64,000 bases of DNA, from positions 4,488-68,487 of the forward strand of contig CAVXMG010000023.1 in the NCBI GenBank assembly GCA_963762735.1. The letters are read 5' to 3'. How positions within the stretch are numbered: position 1 is the stretch's first letter; every line of letters starts with the position of its first letter. Below the pieces are notes generated by a model, which saw only the letters and a program-made list of their open reading frames with translations, did no database searches and was not told the origin of the DNA. Made by a program: the position numbers and the translations under genes. Below, piece after piece: positions 55,066 to 63,653 of this stretch. This stretch comes from DASXKD01 sp963762735. Its GTDB lineage: Bacteria; Actinomycetota; Actinomycetes; Streptosporangiales; Streptosporangiaceae.

Positions 55066-56637
55066 ATGGCATCCTCCCGCGCGGCCCTGGGCGGGAGGGG
55101 CGAAGTGGGCGCATCGGGTACCCCGGAGGCGGTCTCCAGCCAGCCAGGCGGCCTTCGGTATGCGAGCGGGCCAGGGCGGTGGGTCTTGCTCGCTACCGTG
55201 CTCGGGTCTGCGATCGCCTCGATCGACGCCACGGTGGTCGGCATCGCGCTGCCCGCCATCGGCCACGACTTCAACACCGACCTGGCCACCTTGCAGTGGG
55301 TGGTCACCGCGTACACGCTGACCCTGGCCGGTCTGCTGCTGTTCGCCGGCGCCCTGGGCGACAAGTACGGCCGCAAACGGATCTTCCTGACCGGCGTGGT
55401 GTGGTTCGCGCTGGCATCGCTGCTGTGCGGGATTGCCCCCGATGCGCCCTTCCTGATCGCGGCCAGGGCGGTGCAGGGCGTCGGCGCAGCCCTGCTCACG
55501 CCGGGGAGCCTGGCCATCATCGAGGCCTCCTTCGCCCCTGCCGACCGCGGCAAGGCGATCGGCGCCTGGTCGGGCCTCGGTGGCGTTGGCTCGGCCATCG
55601 GCCCGTTCCTGGGTGGATGGCTGATCCAGGCAGTCTCCTGGCGGCTGATCTTCGTCATCAATCTGCCGATCGCCGCCCTCGTCGTCGTGGTGGGCCTGCG
55701 GCACGTTCCGGAATCCCGCGATCCTGGCGCCACCGGCAGAGTGGACGTGACCGGGGGCGCACTGATCACCACCGGCCTGATCGGGCTGACGTACGGGCTG
55801 ATCGAGGGCCCAAGTACGGGCTGGAGCGCGCCGGCGCCGCTGGCGGCGCTGATCGGCGGCGTGCTCCTGATCGCCGCCTTCATCGCCTGGGAACGCCGCG
55901 CCGCCACGCCGATGATGCCGCTGAGCCTGTTCCGCTCCACCCAGTTCAACGCGGCCAACATCGTGACATTCGCGGTGTACGGCGCGCTGGGTGGAGCGCT
56001 GTTCCTGCTGCCCATCCAGCTCATCCAGGTATCCGGCTACACCGCCCTGGAGGCCGGCATCTCCCTGCTCCCGGTCACGGTGATCATGCTCGCGCTGTCC
56101 GCCCGCTCCGGCGCCCTCGCCGCGCGGATCGGCCCCCGGCTGCAAATGACCTTCGGCCCCCTGGTGATCGCTGCCGGGCTGGCGCTGTTCGCCCGCATCG
56201 GCTACTCCGGTAACTACCTGACCGAGGTCCTGCCCGCCGTGGTCATCTTCGGCCTGGGCCTGGCCATCAATGTCGCGCCGCTCACCTCGACTGTTCTGGC
56301 TGCCGTCCCCGCCGAGCACGCCGGGATGGCATCAGCGGTCAACAACGACGTCGCCCGCGCCGCGTCCCTCATCGTCGTGGCGGTGCTCCCCGCAGCGGCT
56401 GGCCTGTCCGGCACGGCCTACCTTCACCCTGCGGAGTTCTCGGCAGGCTTCCACACCGCATCGCTCATCTCAGCCGCGATGTGCATCGCCGGTGGGGTTG
56501 TGGCCGCCGTCGCCATCCGCAACCCACGCCGGGCCGCGCCCGGCCCGGCCCCGGCACAGCTGTTTTACTGCGGCCTGGACGGCCCCCCGGCCCGCACGAC
56601 CGCCAGCACTAGTCACGCAGCCGCCGGTCAAGCCTGA
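55066..56637 (+). CDS. DHA2-type MFS drug/proton antiporter
   Basis: Multidrug exporter of 523 residues with 14 membrane segments. Motif C-like IASIDATVVGIALPAIGHDF and GGVGSAIGPFLGGWL, motif A DKYGRKRIFL, and the DHA2 hallmark WRLIFVINLPIAALV are present. ATG 55066 is used. No regulator gene is directly beside it; a hypothetical gene is divergent upstream. Substrate unknown. Confidence 0.92.
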   Translation: MASSRAALGGRGEVGASGTPEAVSSQPGGLRYASGPGRWVLLATVLGSAIASIDATVVGIALPAIGHDFNTDLATLQWVVTAYTLTLAGLLLFAGALGDKYGRKRIFLTGVVWFALASLLCGIAPDAPFLIAARAVQGVGAALLTPGSLAIIEASFAPADRGKAIGAWSGLGGVGSAIGPFLGGWLIQAVSWRLIFVINLPIAALVVVVGLRHVPESRDPGATGRVDVTGGALITTGLIGLTYGLIEGPSTGWSAPAPLAALIGGVLLIAAFIAWERRAATPMMPLSLFRSTQFNAANIVTFAVYGALGGALFLLPIQLIQVSGYTALEAGISLLPVTVIMLALSARSGALAARIGPRLQMTFGPLVIAAGLALFARIGYSGNYLTEVLPAVVIFGLGLAINVAPLTSTVLAAVPAEHAGMASAVNNDVARAASLIVVAVLPAAAGLSGTAYLHPAEFSAGFHTASLISAAMCIAGGVVAAVAIRNPRRAAPGPAPAQLFYCGLDGPPARTTASTSHAAAGQA

Positions 56638-56664
56638 CCACCAACGCCCGGGTTACCTTTGACT

Positions 56665-57520
56665 GTGCCGCTAGCTGCCGCGAGGTCGCATCCACTGACC
56701 TGGCGGACCGTCCTCAAAAGGGCGCTGGTTGTTGCCGCGGCCGGCGTGGCCATTTACCTGGTGCTGCCGAGCCTGACGGAGGTGCTCGCTTCCTGGCCCC
56801 GCCTGTCGACGCTGGAGCCAGCCTGGACGGCCGCCGCAGTGGCCGCGGAACTGGCCTCCTTTACTTGTTACTTCGCCCTGCAGCGGCTGGCCTTGCAGAC
56901 CCGGAGTTGGTTTGCGGTAGTCACCGCGGGGCTGGCCGGTAACGCGGTCACAGGCACTGTGCCCGGCGGCGGCGCGGCCGGCGCCGCCGTCCAGTTCGAA
57001 ATGCTTGCCACCGCCGGGTTCGACGCAGACACCGCCGTGGCCGGGCTCACCGCCTTCTCGCTGCTAAACGTAGGCGCGCTGCTGGGGCTGCCGATCCTCG
57101 CCCTGCCCGCCATGCTGGCCGGCGCGCCGGCCAGCCCCGGGCTCGTCCATACCGCCTTCGTCGGGGTCGCCGGGTTCTGCCACTGGCCGATCTTCGGCGC
57201 CATCATCTTGCGTACTGCTGCCCGCTGCGCCGCCGGCCGCGCCGTCGAGAGCCTGGCAAACCGGATCACTCGGGCGCGCTCGCCTCGCCGCTGACCGGCC
57301 TGGGCGGCCTGGCTGTTACCGGCCGCGATACCATCAAGTCGGCGACGCCTTCCTGGCCACCCTCCTCTACCGGCTCGCCTCCTACTGGCTCCCCCTGCTT
57401 GCGGGCCCGCCGGCCTACCTGCTGTTCCGCCACCGCTACGGTGGTGTGGCCCGCCGCTCCGCCAGCGGAGGAGGCTTCGGTGAGCGGGCCGGACCCGGCG
57501 GCAGGCAAAAGGCCAGTTAA
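56665..57520 (+). pseudogene. Lysylphosphatidylglycerol synthase TM-region (UPF0104) protein, internally deleted
   Basis: The first 200 residues (LTWRTVLKRALVVAAAGVAI, TAGLAGNAVTGTVPGGGAAG) match the N-terminal half of the UPF0104 membrane family. After RITRARSPRR a stop intervenes, and about 40 bases on, in another frame, the family's C-terminus appears (DAFLATLLYRLASYWLPLLA, AYLLFRHRYGG) ending at TAA 57520. About 80-100 residues that normally lie between are missing, so this is a real internal deletion and not only a base slip. Probably inactive. Confidence 0.75.
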
Positions 57521-57529
57521 GGAGTGCGG

Positions 57530-57826
57530 ATGACATCGACGTCAGAGCCCATGCACCTCAGCAACCATCACCGCAACACGCTGCGCCAGATCTTCCAGCA
57601 CCCGGTCAGCCATAACATCGAATGGCATGCGGTGGTTTCGCTGCTGGAGGCGATCGGCTCAGTCGTGAAGCACCCCGATGGCAAGGTCACTGTGACCGTC
57701 GGATCGGAAAGCGCATTCCTTGACCCGCCGGCGCAGAAGGATACCGACATCCAGACGGTTGTGGACCTGCGCCGGATGCTGAGCGCTGCCGGCTACAGCA
57801 CCGAGATGGCGGGTCAGGACGACTGA
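57530..57826 (+). CDS. Small conserved hypothetical protein
   Basis: A 98-residue protein: MTSTSEPMHLSNHHRNTLRQ, IFQHPVSHNIEWHAVVSLLE, a beta hairpin (KVTVTVGSESAFLDPP) and a final helix TVVDLRRMLSAAGY. The fold pattern vaguely recalls HicA-type proteins, but the usual catalytic GSHH is absent. A clear AAGGAG precedes ATG 57530. Closely follows the broken UPF0104 gene, so it may share its promoter. Confidence 0.72.
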   Translation: MTSTSEPMHLSNHHRNTLRQIFQHPVSHNIEWHAVVSLLEAIGSVVKHPDGKVTVTVGSESAFLDPPAQKDTDIQTVVDLRRMLSAAGYSTEMAGQDD

Positions 57827-58006
57827 CCGTGACAGCGGCGCCCTGTGCCGCCGCCATATCGGCCACAGTCTGGCCAGCCGTGGGATACTGGTCTGGCCGG
57901 GCCGTTGGCCTTTTCGGGATGGTATGCCTGATCTGCGGCGTTGCGGTTGGGTCGCGAACGCTGGCCTGGGTATGGTGCAGACACTGTCGCAGCACGGGAG
58001 GCCGGA

Positions 58007-58339
58007 ATGGCCCAGAAGGTAACCGTTGCCCTGGAAGACGACCTCGACGGCGGCCCGGCCGATGAGACCGTCCGGTTCGCCGTCGATGGCGCGGACTATG
58101 AGATCGACCTGAGGGCCAGCAACGCTGATGCGTTCCGCAAGCAACTTGCGCCCTATGTTGAGCACGCCCGCCGGGCCGGGCGGTCGCAGCCGCGCCGGGC
58201 GGGGCGTCCTGCGGCCGGCCGACAGCCCTCTGGTGATATCCGCGCCTGGGCGAAAGACCGTGGCATCGTGGTCAGTGCGCGCGGGCGCATCGCGGCCAGC
58301 GTGGCAGAGCAGTACCGCGCCGCGCATAACGGGCGCTGA
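58007..58339 (+). CDS. lsr2: Lsr2 nucleoid-associated protein
   Basis: H-NS-like xenogeneic silencer of actinobacteria, 110 residues. The N-terminal dimerisation domain begins MAQKVTVALEDDLDGGPADE, and the C-terminal DNA-binding domain has IRAWAKDRGIVVSARGRIAA with the AT-hook-like RGR that binds the minor groove of AT-rich DNA. The ATG has GGGAGG upstream. Lysine-poor linker of Arg/Ala/Gly as usual. It would be expected to silence AT-rich acquired DNA, of which this window has almost none. Confidence 0.95.
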   Translation: MAQKVTVALEDDLDGGPADETVRFAVDGADYEIDLRASNADAFRKQLAPYVEHARRAGRSQPRRAGRPAAGRQPSGDIRAWAKDRGIVVSARGRIAASVAEQYRAAHNGR

Positions 58340-58403
58340 CGCAAAGCTGAGCCCACCCGGCTGGTGAGACTTCTGGTCTCACCAGCGGCACCAAGCCCGG
58401 TAG

Positions 58404-58697
58404 TCAGCGTTCGCCGGTGGGCAGGAGGTCGAGGATCCGGGTCTGCGGCGCGCCGGCCAGGCCGGGTGAAGACGCTGGTGATGACCAGACGTGCTGCCTC
58501 AGGAAATCGGCGAACGTCTGCGCCGGGCCGGGCGAGTCGAACTCCAAGTCAAGCATTAGATACTGCGGGTCATCCACCGGCAGGCGGATGGCGAAGCTGC
58601 GAACTCCCGCCTGTGCGCGTGCTTCCGCGAATCCGTCGAATGCCTTCCTCCAGAGCTGATAATCGGTGATCGCGTGCTCGATCCGGAGCGTTGTCAT
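58404..58697 (-). CDS. Hypothetical protein, ABM/Dabb-like
   Basis: A 97-residue protein beginning MTTLRIEHAITDYQLWRKAF with DGFAEARAQAGVRSFAIRLP and a central strand PQYLMLDLEFDS, resembling small dimeric alpha-beta barrel proteins. ATG 58697 is preceded by GGAGAA. The longer open frame to 59114 is antisense to the LuxR gene and is not used. Function unknown. Confidence 0.72.
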   Translation of the reverse strand: MTTLRIEHAITDYQLWRKAFDGFAEARAQAGVRSFAIRLPVDDPQYLMLDLEFDSPGPAQTFADFLRQHVWSSPASSPGLAGAPQTRILDLLPTGER

Positions 58698-58850
58698 CGG
58701 GTTCTCCGTTACGTCGCGGTAGTTGCTGTTTAGACGCACGGTAGGCCGGCCCGCTGGTCGTGCGGTATCCCGGCTATCTGGGGGGTCACCCGCTGGCCGG
58801 GGCAGCCTGCGTGCGGCAAGCGCCAAGGCTGCCGGGCATACGCTCATGGG

Positions 58851-59945
58851 GTGGCCGACAGCTGGGCGCGGGCTCGCGCCCGTGAGCGCATCGGGGCTGT
58901 GGCCTCGGAAGCCGTCGACGCCAAGAGCCTGCGCCTGCAAGTACTGGCGGTACTCCGCGAGGTTATCGACTTCGACGCATACGTCTGGCTGCTCACTGAC
59001 CCGATCACGACGGTCGGCGCCGCGCCGCTCGCCGATGTCCCCTGCCTGCCTGAGCTTCCGGCCCTGATCAAGGCGAAGTACGCAACCACGGTCAATCGCT
59101 GGACGGTCCTGCAACTGCAGAAGTCACCCGCCGGAACCCTGAGCGATGCCGTCGGCGGAGAACTGGATCGCAGCCTGATGTGGCGCGACGTGCTGTGCAG
59201 ATATGGAATCGGCGACGTGGCCTCGGTCGTATTCGCAGACCAGTTCGGCTGCTGGGGATTCCTCGACCTGTGGCTTAACAACACCCGCGGCTCGTTCAGC
59301 GCCGCCGACGCCGGGTTCCTCGCCGCGGCCGCCGCACCGCTGGCCACCGCACTGCGGCGCTGCCAGGCAAGAACATTCGTAGACCCGGCGACTCGGCATC
59401 GGCTGGACGTCGGACCGGTCGTCCTGACACTCGATGACGGCCTGCGGATCACGAGCCGCACGGCAGCTTCGCGCGGATGGCTGGATGCGCTGCTTCCGCC
59501 GAAGGCTGACGAAAGGGCCATCCCGGCGAGCGTTTACAACGTGGCCGCCCAGCTCCTGGCCGTTGAGCAACGCGTCGACGTGCATCCGGCGCTGGCCCGC
59601 ACGCATCTGGCTGATGGCTTCTGGCTTGCTCTGCGTGCCGCCAGGCTTTCGTCAGACCAGCCTCCCGCCAGCGGAGCGGCAACGATCGTCGTCACTATCG
59701 AGGAGGCGTCCGCCGCCGAGCGGATGGAGCTTTTCGGCTGCGCTTTCGGCCTGAGTGCGCGCGAATACGAATTGCTCGGCCTGCTTGCCACGGGCAGCGA
59801 CACCCGGCGGATGGCGCGCGAGATGTCGCTGTCCGAGCACACAATCCAGGATCACCTCAAGTCGATCTTCGCCAAGACTGGCGCCCACGACCGCGTCACC
59901 GTTCTATCGCGCGCCCTGGGAACCCGGCTCGAGACACAGAGATGA
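58851..59945 (+). CDS. LuxR-family transcriptional regulator with GAF-like sensor
   Basis: A 364-residue regulator. The N-terminal 150 residues form a GAF-like sensory domain (LAVLREVIDFDAYVWLLTDP, GDVASVVFADQFGCWGFLDL), a middle domain follows, and the C-terminus has the LuxR/FixJ helix-turn-helix: GLSAREYELLGLLATGSDTR, MAREMSLSEHTIQDHLKSIF and AKTGAHDRV. GTG start. No cognate kinase nearby; the signal is probably a small molecule. Target genes not evident, although two small ABM-like genes flank it. Confidence 0.9.
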   Translation: MADSWARARARERIGAVASEAVDAKSLRLQVLAVLREVIDFDAYVWLLTDPITTVGAAPLADVPCLPELPALIKAKYATTVNRWTVLQLQKSPAGTLSDAVGGELDRSLMWRDVLCRYGIGDVASVVFADQFGCWGFLDLWLNNTRGSFSAADAGFLAAAAAPLATALRRCQARTFVDPATRHRLDVGPVVLTLDDGLRITSRTAASRGWLDALLPPKADERAIPASVYNVAAQLLAVEQRVDVHPALARTHLADGFWLALRAARLSSDQPPASGAATIVVTIEEASAAERMELFGCAFGLSAREYELLGLLATGSDTRRMAREMSLSEHTIQDHLKSIFAKTGAHDRVTVLSRALGTRLETQR

Positions 59946-59995
59946 GCCCGCGGCCCCGGCCCGGCCCCACGACCTCTGCCGGGGCCGGCCTCCGG

Positions 59996-60268
59996 TCAGC
60001 TGGCGAGATTGTGAACCGGCATGACGTCTGGCGTTCCAGGGTCAATCCCGGCCTTGCGCAGTATCGGCATAAGCACCGGCCCGTATTCCTCGAAGGCCTG
60101 CTGCGACTCCCACACCTCGTAGACCATCAGGGCGTTGCCGGGCCCGAAGCAGGAGTGGTGAACCCGGCCTGCTGGGTTCGCGGCTCCGGCGGCTTCGAGT
60201 TCCCGTATCGCTTCGTCGTATTGCTGTGCGGTGAGTGACTGGGGATGGAAGTAGGTTGCGATTGCCAT
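59996..60268 (-). CDS. Small hypothetical protein, ABM-like
   Basis: A 90-residue protein: MAIATYFHPQSLTAQQYDEA, then IRELEAAGAANPAGRVHHSC and ALMVYEVWESQQAFEEYGPV, the strand-helix layout of dimeric alpha-beta barrel proteins. A strong AGGAGGA lies upstream of ATG 60268. Convergent with the LuxR gene. Function unknown; the conserved His-His and Trp suggest a small ligand pocket but this is not certain. Confidence 0.75.
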   Translation of the reverse strand: MAIATYFHPQSLTAQQYDEAIRELEAAGAANPAGRVHHSCFGPGNALMVYEVWESQQAFEEYGPVLMPILRKAGIDPGTPDVMPVHNLAS

Positions 60269-60405
60269 GGCTCCTCCTGCTGGTTAGCGGCGCTGGCTTG
60301 GCCTGGCTGCCTGGCCAGTCACTGCGGTTGGTGCGGTTACCACGCACGGTCAGCCAATGGACTACGGTCGCGGGACCTGGCAGCGCCGAACGAGAGTGAT
60401 GGAAA

Positions 60406-61161
60406 TCAGAACGGGACCTTGGTGGCCATGAGCCCGGTACCGGGCTGCCGGCCTGCGGCGATCCAGCAGAAGTCGAGCGCATCGAGTTGGAGGTGCTCCC
60501 CGGCCTCTCCCGAGCGCCACTGGCCGCCGGCCGTGCCGGTCAGGGTGAGGGCGAACGGTTGACCGTGGCGGTGCGCCCACTCAGTGACGACATCGGCGAC
60601 GAGGCGGCCGTCGTGCCCAGCGGTGAGTTCCATGGGGCGCCCGGTCGCCCGGCTGATGTCGAGTCTGTGCATCCAGGTGTCGCGGGTGAAGATGGTGTCC
60701 ACCAGGAAGCCGTAGCGCCATCGCTCGGCGTCGAACGGCGGGTCGTTCTTGAGCCGCACGGCCCACCGGACGGGCGCCGGTGTCCAGCGCCTGGCACGCA
60801 CAGCCTTGGGGGCCACCGCCACCAGCCGGCTGATGATCGCGCCAGGCGTCATAGCCGTTCGCTCGCGCACCTGTGTGGCCGACATCTCGTCGATCATCTT
60901 GCCGCTGGACCGTTTGCCGGCCGCGCGGAAGTCATGGGCGAACTGGCGGAACGAGGCCTGCGCCTCGGCCATGCCGAGCACGTGCGCGGCCATCGCCCGC
61001 ACATCCCACAGCTCGCACACTGTCGGCTGCGCCCAGTCGCGCGGGGCCAGTGCCTGCAGCTGCGCCGCCATCCGGTCGAACTCCCTCGCCGCGAGGATCA
61101 TCGCCTCCTGGTGCCCCAGCGGCACCGCGACGCCTGCGCCGACGGCTGTTGTTCCCGCCAT
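60406..61161 (-). CDS. Maleylpyruvate isomerase N-terminal (mycothiol-dependent) family protein
   Basis: DinB-like four-helix protein of 251 residues. EFDRMAAQLQALAPRDWAQP, TVCELWDVRAMAAHVLGMAE (metal-binding His in the AAHVLG motif) and TRDTWMHRLDISRATGRPME (His-Arg-x-Asp metal site) identify the MDMPI N-terminal family, which uses mycothiol or performs thiol-dependent isomerisation. C-terminal SCP2-like part ends LDALDFCWIAAGR. ATG 61161 with GGGAG upstream. It is divergent from a TetR gene and separated by clear palindromes, so probably TetR-controlled. Confidence 0.88.
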   Translation of the reverse strand: MAGTTAVGAGVAVPLGHQEAMILAAREFDRMAAQLQALAPRDWAQPTVCELWDVRAMAAHVLGMAEAQASFRQFAHDFRAAGKRSSGKMIDEMSATQVRERTAMTPGAIISRLVAVAPKAVRARRWTPAPVRWAVRLKNDPPFDAERWRYGFLVDTIFTRDTWMHRLDISRATGRPMELTAGHDGRLVADVVTEWAHRHGQPFALTLTGTAGGQWRSGEAGEHLQLDALDFCWIAAGRQPGTGLMATKVPF

Positions 61162-61180
61162 GGCGGACTCCCATCCAGTT

Positions 61181-61209
61181 TTCGGAATTCCGAACACTAT
61201 CAGGATAGT
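61181..61209. promoter_or_regulatory. Two palindromes in the TetR divergon
   Basis: TTCGGAATTCCGAA (61181-61194) is a perfect 14-bp palindrome; ACTATCAGGATAGT (61196-61209) has six-base arms around AG. Both lie between the divergent isomerase-like and TetR genes and are likely operators, the first the better candidate. Confidence 0.75.
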
Positions 61210-61236
61210 CGCAGCATTATCGGCTAGAGTCAATTC

Positions 61237-61905
61237 ATGTCCTCGACGACGCCCGCCCCGCCCCGCCGCCGTGACCGCCGCCGCGACCGGCACGAGGCGA
61301 CCAAGCAGGAGATCCTCGACACTGCCTGGTCCATGGTGCGCGCTGACGGCCTGGCCGCCCTGTCCTTGCGGGCGCTCGCGCATGCCATCGACATGGAGCC
61401 CCAATCGCTCTATACCTACTTCGCCTCCAAGAACGCCCTCTACGACCGCATGTTCGCCGACGGCAATCTGGAGCTGGCAAGGCGGTTCGCCGACGCTGAG
61501 ATCCCGGACGATGCCCGCAGCGCGCTGCGGGCCGTCGCCGGCATCTTCCTGGATTTCGCCGCCCAGGACCAGGCTCGTTATCAGTTGCTGTTCCTGCGCA
61601 CCATTCCCGGATTCCAGCCATCCCCTGACTCTTACGCGATAGCCGTGGAGGTTCTCGAGAGCGTCCGCACGACGCTCGCCCGCGCCGGGCTCCGCAATGA
61701 AGCCGACTTCGACCTCTGGACCGCGGTAATCGTCGGCCTGGCCAGCCAGCAACTCGCCAACGACCCCGGCGGCGACCGGTACATACGCCTCATCGACGAC
61801 GCCGTCACCATGTTTGCCGACCGCGTCCTCGGCCCGAGCCGGCCGCGCCGCGTTTCCGCTCCAGCCCGACCGGCGCACCCCGACGACAGCAACGGCCAAA
61901 CCTGA
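61237..61905 (+). CDS. TetR-family transcriptional regulator
   Basis: A 222-residue repressor. After a very basic N-terminus (RRRDRRRDRHEATKQEILDT) the helix-turn-helix is SLRALAHAIDMEPQSLYTYF. C-terminal ligand domain (TetR_C_33-like, FRLRTIPGF-type region reads LLFLRTIPGFQPSPDSYAIA). ATG 61237. Divergent from the mycothiol-dependent isomerase-like gene and probably its regulator through the palindromes between them. Confidence 0.9.
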   Translation: MSSTTPAPPRRRDRRRDRHEATKQEILDTAWSMVRADGLAALSLRALAHAIDMEPQSLYTYFASKNALYDRMFADGNLELARRFADAEIPDDARSALRAVAGIFLDFAAQDQARYQLLFLRTIPGFQPSPDSYAIAVEVLESVRTTLARAGLRNEADFDLWTAVIVGLASQQLANDPGGDRYIRLIDDAVTMFADRVLGPSRPRRVSAPARPAHPDDSNGQT

Positions 61906-61999
61906 ACCCTGTTCCCGTACTCCTAACAGGCGCGCTGCGCGGGTCTGTCCTGCATAGCGAACCCGCCCCGGCCGCCATTGGCCGGTGCGCTTTCGCGTG

Positions 62000-63598
62000 C
62001 TATCGCTGGGATTGTGACGCTGGAGTTGTCGGCAAGCCAACTGGACGTTGTGTCGTCCCGCCCGAGATCACGCCCGCGCTCGGCTGGGAGTCGGTGCCTG
62101 TTCCGCTGCTATCGTCCGGGGTCGGCCTCGACAGGGCCCGCATGTTGCCCTTGGGAAGCACCAGTCCGGCGACTACCGCCGCCAGGACGAAGATCGCCGA
62201 CGAGTACAGGAACGCGGTGGTGTAGCTGTGCAGCGCTGCCGCCTGCAGGTTGGCCGGCGTTATCGCCCGGCCCACCAGGTATGCGCTGGCGGCGCCGGCG
62301 GCCAGCGTGTTGAGCAGGGCCGTGCCGATCGAGCCGCCGACCTGCTGGGAGGTGTTGAGGGTGGCCGACCCCACTCCGGCATCGGATGGCTTGAGCCCCA
62401 GGGTGCCGGTGCTGAATGAGGGGGCGAGGCTCAGGCCGAACCCGAGGCCAAGCAGCAGCAGGTAGGGCAGCACGTGGCCTGCGTAGGAGCTGTGGAGCCC
62501 GACCCGATGGAGGAGGTACAACGCAGCGGCGTTCATGAGCAGCCCGATCGGCACGATCACCTTGGGACCGAATCGCGGCAGAAGCACCCGGTTGGACACC
62601 TGTGCCATCCCCGCGAGCGCGGCGATCATGGGGAGAAAGGCGATGCCGGTCTTGACCGGGCTGAACTTGAGTGTCTCCTGCATGTAGTAGGTGAGGAACA
62701 GGAAGACCCCGAAGAGCCCGATGCTGGCGAACAGCATGGCCAGTATCGAACCTCCTCTGGTCCTGTTCCGTACCACCCGGGGCGGGAGCAGCGGGTACGG
62801 CACCCGGGGCTCGAGCAAGGCGAAGCTGGCCAGCAAGATCACCCCGACGACCAGGAAGCCAATGGTGAATGGGTTGCTCCAGGCGGTGGTCTCGGCGTGA
62901 GAGAAGCCGTAGACCAGGCAGAACAGGCCGCTGGTGACGAGAAGAAGCCCGGGAATGTCCAGCGGATCGCGGTCGGCGGCCTTGTCGTTCTTCAGCCAGA
63001 GCAGGGCGCCGGCAGTGGCAACAGCGGCAAAGACCAGGTTGACGTAGAGGGTCCAGCGCCATGACGCGTAGGAAGTGAGGATCCCGCCAAGCAGCAGCCC
63101 CAGGGCCCCGCCCGCTCCGGCGATGCCGCCGTAGATGGCGAACGCCTTGCCGCGTTCACGAAGATCGATGAAGGTGGTGGTCAGCAGGGCCAGGACCGAC
63201 GGGGCGAGCAGCGCGCCGAAAGCGCCCTGCACGGTTCGGGCGATAACCAGCATCGGGAAGTTGACCGAGGCTCCGCCGATGGCCGAGGCCGCGGCGAACC
63301 CGGCCAGCCCGATGATCAGCGTCCGCTTACGCCCGAAGATGTCGCCGATCCGGCCGCCGAGCAGGAGAAGGCTGCCGAAGGCGAGCGAGTAGGCGGTCAC
63401 GACCCACTGGCGGTCGGCGTTGGAGAAGCCGAGCGCGTGCTGGGCCGTAGGCAGCGCGATGTTGACGACGGTGTTGTCCAGGATGACCATCAGCTGGGCG
63501 ACGCCCAGCACGGCCAGAATCCACCACCGCATAGCGTGGTTCGCCGCATGGTCGGCCGTCTCAGCCACGGCCAGCGGCGAGGTGCCCGGTGGGCTCAT
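62000..63598 (-). CDS. DHA2-type MFS drug/proton antiporter
   Basis: Multidrug exporter of 532 residues with 14 membrane segments. LMVILDNTVVNIALPTAQHA is motif D/C-like of the EmrB/QacA group, RIGDIFGRKRTLIIGLAG is motif A, and GGIAGAGGALGLLLGGILTS is motif C. ATG 63598 is preceded by AGGAGGA; a longer frame to 63613 has no ribosome site. The palindrome TGACGCTTGCGTCA lies 42 bases upstream. No regulator gene is in the window, so it may be just beyond the right end. Confidence 0.92.
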   Translation of the reverse strand: MSPPGTSPLAVAETADHAANHAMRWWILAVLGVAQLMVILDNTVVNIALPTAQHALGFSNADRQWVVTAYSLAFGSLLLLGGRIGDIFGRKRTLIIGLAGFAAASAIGGASVNFPMLVIARTVQGAFGALLAPSVLALLTTTFIDLRERGKAFAIYGGIAGAGGALGLLLGGILTSYASWRWTLYVNLVFAAVATAGALLWLKNDKAADRDPLDIPGLLLVTSGLFCLVYGFSHAETTAWSNPFTIGFLVVGVILLASFALLEPRVPYPLLPPRVVRNRTRGGSILAMLFASIGLFGVFLFLTYYMQETLKFSPVKTGIAFLPMIAALAGMAQVSNRVLLPRFGPKVIVPIGLLMNAAALYLLHRVGLHSSYAGHVLPYLLLLGLGFGLSLAPSFSTGTLGLKPSDAGVGSATLNTSQQVGGSIGTALLNTLAAGAASAYLVGRAITPANLQAAALHSYTTAFLYSSAIFVLAAVVAGLVLPKGNMRALSRPTPDDSSGTGTDSQPSAGVISGGTTQRPVGLPTTPASQSQR

Positions 63599-63639
63599 CG
63601 ATTCCTCCTGCAAGGTGACCTCTCCGCTCGTTCAGGCTC

Positions 63640-63653
63640 TGACGCTTGCGTCA
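63640..63653. promoter_or_regulatory. Palindromic operator candidate
   Basis: TGACGCTTGCGTCA has six-base arms around TT and lies 42 bases before the MFS start codon, a typical TetR-type operator position. Confidence 0.65.

Noticed and set aside
60406..62040. 544-codon minus-strand frame ending in the maleylpyruvate isomerase-like gene
   Set aside because: Its first 290 codons are antisense to the TetR gene and cross the operator region; the real start is ATG 61161.
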